Part shown: positions 1 through 4,200 of the stretch, one piece after another
How positions within the stretch are numbered: position 1 is the stretch's first letter
Layout of the letters: each line of letters opens with the position of its first letter
NCBI GenBank assembly: GCA_017438675.1
Contig: JAFRUW010000166.1
Span: 1 to 9,505 of the forward strand
Length of the DNA stretch: 9,505 bases
Source of the DNA: Oscillospiraceae bacterium
GTDB taxonomy: Bacteria > Bacillota > Clostridia > Oscillospirales > Oscillospiraceae
Reading direction: 5' to 3'
Translations under genes and position numbers: made by a program
The notes under the pieces: generated by a model
What the model saw: only the letters and a program-made list of their open reading frames with translations
Told to the model about the DNA's origin: nothing
Database searches by the model: none

Positions 1-860
1 ATATAATCCAGCATCTCCCGTTCTTCTTCCGTCAGCGGCTCCCCGCCGAACAGATGCAGGGCAAGGGAACGGTTGGCTGCTTCAAAATCGCCGATCCCCA
101 GCTTCTCAATTTCTCTTGCCACATATGCCATATCCAGTGGTACCCTGCGCAGATACACATAGGTGTCCAGCAGGGAGCGCAAGCCCGTACCGCCTCCGGA
201 ATAATGCTTGTATTCGTGGGCGATCATGTAAAGGTAAAAATCCTCATCTGAAAAATGAAAGCCCCGGTGTTCGTTATCGTCCCTTATCAGCCGTTTTGTA
301 AAGCGCTCGTTTAATTCTGAAAACCTGTCGGAAAAAGTCGGCCCGAAGAGCAGCGTATGCATCTCAAAATTATAGACCGGAGGCTTTTCATATACATCAT
401 GAAGGTATTCGTCCTTGGGCAGATCAGGGGATTTATAGCCCATCTCATACATTATCCGGCGAACGTCTTCCCTTTTCGCGGGGTCGATAAAGATATCGAT
501 ATCCGCCATCTGGCGCATTCCGATTCCCGGATAGCAGTCCTTCAGAACCGATCCCTTGAGGACCATATAACGTATCCCGTTCTCCTCCAGCTTCCCGCGA
601 ACCGCTGCCAGCTCCCTGTCGAAGAGTATCTCCTTCCGGACAGCCTTGTTTTTTGACTGGATAAAAGCTTCATTTTCTACCCCGGCGCTTTCAAGGGCAT
701 ATCCGGCGATGGCCGTCAGCATGTGGCGGGACGCGGCAGTATACAGATTGTCCTGATTCATGGTCAAAACGCGCTCTTTGTCCGGCGCAGTTCCGTTTAC
801 CGCGCATGAAACAAGACAGATCAGATCATCCAATGCGGAGCGGTATTCCTCACGTGTCAC
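1..860 (-). CDS. Nucleotidyltransferase-family protein (NTP_transf_5 type), 3' end outside window
   Basis: Starts at GTG 860-858, overlapping the exporter stop (GTGA), with AAAGGAG 10 nt upstream. This frame is open to the left edge, giving 286 visible residues and no stop. The next in-frame ATG is 33 codons later and lacks comparable support. IRYMVLKGSVLKDCYPGIGMRQMADIDIFID-type organisation is seen: VLKG at 100-103, YP at 110-111, R116, and MADIDIFID at 118-126 with the Asp120/Asp122 pair expected to bind metal. A helical C-terminal part follows, with a histidine-containing FYLYMIAHEYKHY segment at 208-220. This matches the uncharacterised nucleotidyltransferase family PF14907, found in polysaccharide loci and near lasso/RiPP genes with HprK-like kinases. 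It may transfer a nucleotide to the peptide (inference); no activity is known for this one. Confidence 0.85.
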   Translation of the reverse strand, partial: MTREEYRSALDDLICLVSCAVNGTAPDKERVLTMNQDNLYTAASRHMLTAIAGYALESAGVENEAFIQSKNKAVRKEILFDRELAAVRGKLEENGIRYMVLKGSVLKDCYPGIGMRQMADIDIFIDPAKREDVRRIMYEMGYKSPDLPKDEYLHDVYEKPPVYNFEMHTLLFGPTFSDRFSELNERFTKRLIRDDNEHRGFHFSDEDFYLYMIAHEYKHYSGGGTGLRSLLDTYVYLRRVPLDMAYVAREIEKLGIGDFEAANRSLALHLFGGEPLTEEEREMLDY

Positions 861-2569
861 GCTTCCTCCACTCCTTTATCGGTAAAGTGCAGCACCTTAT
901 CGCAAATCGACAGGGCAGCCGGGCGATGAGTCACGATCAGCACCGTTTTGTCGGTGAGGCTTCTGATGTTTTCAAGAAGCCTGCGCTCGGTTTCCTGATC
1001 GAGAGCGCCGGTGGACTCGTCAAGAAGGAGGACGGGGGAATCTGAAAACACGGCCCTGGCAACGGCGATCCGCTGCATCTGACCCTCTGACAGTCCCGCG
1101 CCCCGTTCTCCCAAAACAGTGTCGGCTCCCTTTTCCAGTTCCGCCACAAAATCATCAGCGCAGGCGATCTTCAGTGCCCGGCGGAGACGTTCATCATCAT
1201 CTGCCCCGCCCGGATCGGAGAAGCTTATAACCTGACGGATGGTCCCGCTCATGAGATAATTGCCCTGAGGCACATAGGCAAACATTCTGCGCCATTCTGT
1301 TCCCATGGGCTTCACTTCGCCGTTTATATCCCGTATGTATCTTTCACCCCTGTCCGGCTCAAAAACGCACATGAGCAGCTTCAGGGCGGTGGATTTGCCG
1401 CAGCCGCTTTGACCGGTAAATGCCACGATCTCGCCCTTGGAAATGTCCGCGGAGAGGGACCTGACAGCTTTCGGCATATCATCCTTGCTTATATCCTCCA
1501 ATCTCTCCGCTGCGGGATAATAGGTAAAATCAACGTCCCGGAGGCCGAAGGAACTGAGCTCCGTTTCATAGAACCGCATTACCTCATGAACGGACAGCGC
1601 TTCCGTATCTTCCCCCTCTATGCTTTCGATTTCCATAAGCCTGTCGGCGCTGGCAAGCATGGCGTAATACCGGGGGAGGAAGCCGGTGATATTGGCGGCG
1701 GGATTCTGGATCTGAAGAATAAGGTGCATAACGGCGGTCATGGTGCCGAATCCCACCGTACCGGTCAGGATGCCGTATCCGCACCAAAGTATCCCGAAAA
1801 GCTTCAGCCCCTGAATGGCCGCGCCGAAGCCTATATTGCACAGATTTGAAAACCTGTTCCTTTTCATCCTGGCAGCCTTATGTTCTTCCATCTTATCCGC
1901 GGCGTCACTGAGGGTCTGCTTTTCCGCGGCATAGGAACGGAGGATCAGCATACTGCCTATCCGTTCCTGCAGGAATACCCGGAGCCTGCCGTCAGCTTCC
2001 TGTATTCTTTTGTGAAGCTTTTTCAGCACCTTGCGGAAAAGCCACGTAAAAGCCAGTACAAAAACCCCGCCGGGTATCAGTATGAACGCGAATCGGTTTT
2101 CAAGGATAATGAGCGCCGCCAGAGAACCTGTCAGTCTTACCGCCATCCCGGTAAACCCCGGAACGATCTCGGTATACGCGCCGGCCACAACAACAGTGTC
2201 ATTTGTAAGTCTGTTCATCCACTCACCGGAATGGAGAGCGCTTATATGCAGATAATCCCTGTTTAAAAGCGCGGCGGTCAGGCGCTCCTTGAAGGTGTTC
2301 TCAAATGTGGATTTTGACAGTTCGTTCAGCCAGCGAATAACAGCCCGCAGGCATAACTGCACAGCCGTCATCCCAACAAGCTCAAGGGCAAAAACCTTAA
2401 ACAAACCGGCGTCGCCGTTTACCGCGGCATCCACCACATTTCTCAGCACCAGAGCGTACAAAACACCAAATCCCCCATGCAGAGCCTGCATGAGGGTCAA
2501 AGCCGCGATCATCCACTTTTTCTTTCCCGGCACTCGCCACAGCCAGGAAACAGCAGAATTATTTATCAT
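857..2569 (-). CDS. ABC transporter, fused membrane and ATPase domains (peptide exporter type)
   Basis: A 570-residue half-transporter whose ATG overlaps the protease stop (ATGA). Residues 1-310 form the exporter-type membrane domain, with hydrophobic segments near 20-45, 60-80, 137-156, 160-178 and 246-285. The ATPase domain follows: Walker A GQSGCGKST (386-394), Q-loop Gln435 (YVPQGN), signature LSEGQ (493-497), Walker B VLLLDE (513-518) with D-loop GALD, and switch His547. All catalytic residues are present, so it should be active as a homodimer. It begins directly with membrane helices and has no N-terminal C39 peptidase domain, so processing must come from another enzyme, most simply the S26-type protease next door. 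The substrate is probably the mature peptide; self-protection by efflux is an alternative. Confidence 0.9.
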   Translation of the reverse strand: MINNSAVSWLWRVPGKKKWMIAALTLMQALHGGFGVLYALVLRNVVDAAVNGDAGLFKVFALELVGMTAVQLCLRAVIRWLNELSKSTFENTFKERLTAALLNRDYLHISALHSGEWMNRLTNDTVVVAGAYTEIVPGFTGMAVRLTGSLAALIILENRFAFILIPGGVFVLAFTWLFRKVLKKLHKRIQEADGRLRVFLQERIGSMLILRSYAAEKQTLSDAADKMEEHKAARMKRNRFSNLCNIGFGAAIQGLKLFGILWCGYGILTGTVGFGTMTAVMHLILQIQNPAANITGFLPRYYAMLASADRLMEIESIEGEDTEALSVHEVMRFYETELSSFGLRDVDFTYYPAAERLEDISKDDMPKAVRSLSADISKGEIVAFTGQSGCGKSTALKLLMCVFEPDRGERYIRDINGEVKPMGTEWRRMFAYVPQGNYLMSGTIRQVISFSDPGGADDDERLRRALKIACADDFVAELEKGADTVLGERGAGLSEGQMQRIAVARAVFSDSPVLLLDESTGALDQETERRLLENIRSLTDKTVLIVTHRPAALSICDKVLHFTDKGVEEA

Positions 2570-2994
2570 CTCTTTAAATGTTTCAGTTTATATCGTACTT
2601 TCAGGAGCAGCGCCCTCAGGGGGAACAGACCGCACCACAGGAACACATATGCTCTGTACCGCCATCCCGCCAGCCGGTATTCCTTCCCGTTTCTGATAAC
2701 GGCTGTGAGCTTCCCTATTATATGCCTGTCGGTTATTCCGGCTTCAGGGCACCACTGATTGTCCCCGCAAAGGAGATAATCCGTTTTGCGGCATCTGATT
2801 ATGCGGTGCATAACCGCCCGCCCGCTGTCACGGCGAAACAGGACAATATCGTAACGCTTCGGTCTCTCACCTATCGGTTCGATAACCAGCAGATCACGTT
2901 CATCCCTTAAAAGGGGCCGCATACTGTCCCCCACATGGGAATAGATCAGCCTGCCGTCGCGTTTAAGAATCTCTTCAAAACTGCTCTTATTCAT
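2566..2994 (-). CDS. S24/S26-family (ER-type signal peptidase-like) protease
   Basis: A 142-residue protein that starts inside the end of the PqqD gene (ATGAATAA overlap) with only a weak, distant Shine-Dalgarno, so it is probably translated by coupling. VGDSMRPLL (21-29) is the signal-peptidase serine box with nucleophile Ser24. VMHRIIR (61-67) has His63 where bacterial type I peptidases have the catalytic Lys, as in SipW and eukaryotic/archaeal ER-type enzymes. LLCGDNQ (74-80) supplies the conserved GDN with Asp78. There is no N-terminal membrane anchor. A hydrophobic stretch at 116-131 (YVFLWCGLFPLRALLL) is followed by a basic tail and may attach it to the inner membrane face. Stand-alone copies like this occur beside PqqD and HprK-like genes, so leader or tail cleavage of the small peptide is the likely job (inference). 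Confidence 0.8.
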   Translation of the reverse strand: MNKSSFEEILKRDGRLIYSHVGDSMRPLLRDERDLLVIEPIGERPKRYDIVLFRRDSGRAVMHRIIRCRKTDYLLCGDNQWCPEAGITDRHIIGKLTAVIRNGKEYRLAGWRYRAYVFLWCGLFPLRALLLKVRYKLKHLKR

Positions 2995-3247
2995 CCAGGG
3001 CGCCTATCTTCCTCAGATTGTCAAGGACTGTTTTCACGTCCTTTGCCGCCGTGTCTTCAGATACATCAAACCTTGCGCGGATATTCCGGATCACTTCCGA
3101 CTCGCCTGTCTCGGTCTTAAGAAGCTCCAAAACAGCCCCCAGGGTCCTGTTTCCTTTTACAAGCCCCGAAAACCCCGCTCCGCCTGTGGGAACAAGAAAG
3201 CATTCATCACCGGTATTGTGTATGATAAACTCTTTATTCAGCTTCAT
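2987..3247 (-). CDS. Stand-alone PqqD-like peptide-binding (RRE) protein
   Basis: An 86-residue protein; ATG at 3247 with GAGGGG 8 nt upstream. The sequence follows the PqqD/RRE layout. An N-terminal beta region (FIIHNTGDECFLVP, 7-20) precedes a Gly-rich turn TGGAGFSGLVKGN (21-33), where related proteins have the [FL]-N-x-x-x-x-x-I/L segment. Winged-helix-type helices follow (TLGAVLELLKTE 35-46; SEVIRNIRARFDVSEDTAAKD 50-70; a final VKTVLDNLRKIGAL 71-84). PqqD proteins bind the leader of a precursor peptide and present it to modifying enzymes; the Y-x-x-P-x-M motif of the peptide just upstream is the expected ligand. It overlaps the kinase gene by 14 nt and the protease gene by 8 nt (ATGAATAA). 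Confidence 0.85.
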   Translation of the reverse strand: MKLNKEFIIHNTGDECFLVPTGGAGFSGLVKGNRTLGAVLELLKTETGESEVIRNIRARFDVSEDTAAKDVKTVLDNLRKIGALDE

Positions 3248-3989
3248 GATCCGATCCCCTCATGGTTTCATAAGATAGCCTGGCGGCGCTTATATCATCG
3301 ATGCAGCCCAGGCGGTAAACTCTGACGGCTGATACCGCTCTGTCTATAAGCTTCAGAGTTTCGGAAAGGGCGTCGGCACTGTTCGGGCGGTATGTATGCC
3401 CTAAAAGCATGATTCGGGCTTCTTCCTTTTGAACCCGCTCAATACGGTTCGTTTCCGAACGCTCCAGAACGCAGACAGCGCCCAGCGGCACGGAGATATT
3501 CGTACTGAGATGCTCCTTTCCGTCCCAGGGCGTTCCAAACGCAAAGGCGCCGTCATCACCGACACGGACAAGGGGCTTATCGTCGTTCACCATGAACGCC
3601 CTGCCGCCCAAAAGCTCACGCCACAGTCTCGTGTGGGTACTCTTGCCGGTACCGCTTTTCGCCATGAAAAGATACGCCGAACCCTCCGCCGCGACGCAGG
3701 AGCCGTGGACAAGGAGCGTATCAAAGAATGGCATTGCCTCAGCGATCTTTCTGTATACAGCAAGTGTTTCGAGGTACCCGTCGGAGTATCCCCGCGCCGG
3801 TCTCCCCTGCCCTCGATCCTTTTCGGCGGATAAAGCGCGTTCAAGGTCAATGTCCGCCTGTCCGGTGCTGACAGTTAAGTCCGGCGTCCCGTCAAAGGCG
3901 TATTCACGGCACAGGTCGTGAACATCAGGATGCATGGATTCGACACGTATGATCTTGTCCGCCAAACGGTAAGTGCCGGTGATGCCCAT
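3234..3989 (-). CDS. HprK-like P-loop kinase associated with peptide modification
   Basis: A 251-residue protein with ATG at 3989 preceded by GGGAAAGG 7 nt upstream. The core resembles the C-terminal catalytic domain of HPr kinase: LLVHGSCVA (92-100), Walker A AKSGTGKST (110-118), an acidic strand FMVNDDKPL (132-140) that should hold metal, and GTPWDGKEHLS (152-162). The first 85 residues are unlike classical HprK. True HPr kinase/phosphorylases are longer (about 310 residues) and sit with carbohydrate genes. Shortened HprK homologues occur in RiPP loci; in paeninodin-type lasso clusters one phosphorylates the C-terminal serine of the precursor. Here the likely substrate is the 32-residue peptide, at Ser24 or Thr23 (inference). 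The 3' end overlaps the next gene by 14 nt, implying translational coupling. Confidence 0.8.
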   Translation of the reverse strand: MGITGTYRLADKIIRVESMHPDVHDLCREYAFDGTPDLTVSTGQADIDLERALSAEKDRGQGRPARGYSDGYLETLAVYRKIAEAMPFFDTLLVHGSCVAAEGSAYLFMAKSGTGKSTHTRLWRELLGGRAFMVNDDKPLVRVGDDGAFAFGTPWDGKEHLSTNISVPLGAVCVLERSETNRIERVQKEEARIMLLGHTYRPNSADALSETLKLIDRAVSAVRVYRLGCIDDISAARLSYETMRGSDHEAE

Positions 3990-4036
3990 AACAATACCTT
4001 TCCCGCAATAGTAACACTCTTCCCATCACAGATTCG

Positions 4037-4064
4037 AAAAGGCAGGCGGCAGAAGCCGCCTGCC
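4037..4064 (-). terminator. Hairpin with short U run (likely partial terminator/attenuator) after the peptide gene
   Basis: A perfect 10-bp inverted repeat (GGCAGGCGGC, loop TTCT, GCCGCCTGCC on the minus strand) starts 13 nt after the peptide stop codon and is followed by TTTTC. The GC-rich stem is strong but the U run is only four bases, so read-through is likely. Because the enzyme genes follow directly and no clear promoter is visible for them, it most plausibly acts as a leaky terminator and/or 3' RNA stabiliser. It would keep precursor mRNA abundant relative to enzyme mRNA. Confidence 0.75.
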
Positions 4065-4077
4065 CTTCAATTATTCA

Positions 4078-4176
4078 TCAGTCCTCGTCGCCGTCTTCAA
4101 AAACGCTTGTGACGATAATATCCTCGTCATCGAACAGGACAACTTCCATTTCAGGCTTTTCGTATTTTTCCTTCAT
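4078..4176 (-). CDS. 32-residue RiPP-like precursor peptide (YxxPxM leader motif, acidic core)
   Basis: ATG at 4176-4174, TGA at 4080-4078, with a strong Shine-Dalgarno 9 nt upstream. The N-terminal half contains KYEKPEMEVVLF (residues 4-15). This matches the Y-x-x-P-x-[LM] motif by which PqqD-type RRE domains grip leader peptides, as known for lasso precursors. The C-terminal half (16-32) has DEDIIVTSV at 17-25 followed by an acidic tail to the final Asp32. There is no Cys; the only hydroxyl residues are Tyr5, Thr23 and Ser24; 13 acidic against 3 basic residues gives a net charge near -10. It sits 24 nt after the giant surface protein gene and is followed by a hairpin, then by kinase, PqqD, protease, exporter and nucleotidyltransferase genes. 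The precursor role is inferred from motif, size and neighbours. The leader/core border is not evident; VTS before Val25 fits a signal-peptidase -3/-1 pattern. Confidence 0.8.
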   Translation of the reverse strand: MKEKYEKPEMEVVLFDDEDIIVTSVFEDGDED

Positions 4177-4185
4177 GATCGACAT

Positions 4186-4193
4186 CTCCTTTT
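4186..4193 (-). promoter_or_regulatory. Ribosome binding site that fixes the start of the small peptide gene
   Basis: On the minus strand AAAAGGAG lies here. It touches an ATG at 4185-4183 (zero spacing, not usable) and is 9 nt from the in-frame ATG at 4176-4174, which is the normal distance. The later ATG is therefore the start. This is the strongest Shine-Dalgarno of the downstream operon, consistent with high expression of the peptide. Confidence 0.75.
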
Positions 4194-4200
4194 GTGATGA

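Noticed and set aside
1409..1849. Plus-strand ORF of 146 codons and other long antisense frames (for example 6760-7239, 5491-5853, 3429-3833)
   Set aside because: They lie opposite well-supported minus-strand genes, show no domain or composition typical of proteins, and lack gene-like context; they are by-products of codon bias.
3234..3989. Genuine HPr kinase/phosphorylase of carbon catabolite control
   Set aside because: It is shorter than the usual enzyme, has an unlike N-terminal region, and is embedded in a peptide operon with PqqD and protease genes.
4008..4016. TGTTACTAT on the minus strand as an extended -10 promoter for the kinase gene
   Set aside because: Only 4 of 6 bases of the -10 box match, no -35 box lies at a proper distance, and it would leave a leader of roughly 12 nt; too weak to call.
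4078..4176. Peptide as a normal lasso precursor
   Set aside because: The only Thr that could sit at the lasso penultimate leader position (Thr23) would leave a core of eight residues, too short for a lasso. No cyclase or B2 protease is visible either.
4078..4176. Peptide as lanthipeptide, sactipeptide or PqqA-like precursor
   Set aside because: It has no Cys, and it lacks the PqqA Glu-x-x-x-Tyr core; no matching synthase is in the window.
4183..4185. Earlier ATG for the peptide gene (35 residues)
   Set aside because: It directly abuts the Shine-Dalgarno AAAAGGAG with no spacing; the ATG at 4176 has the usual 9-nt distance.
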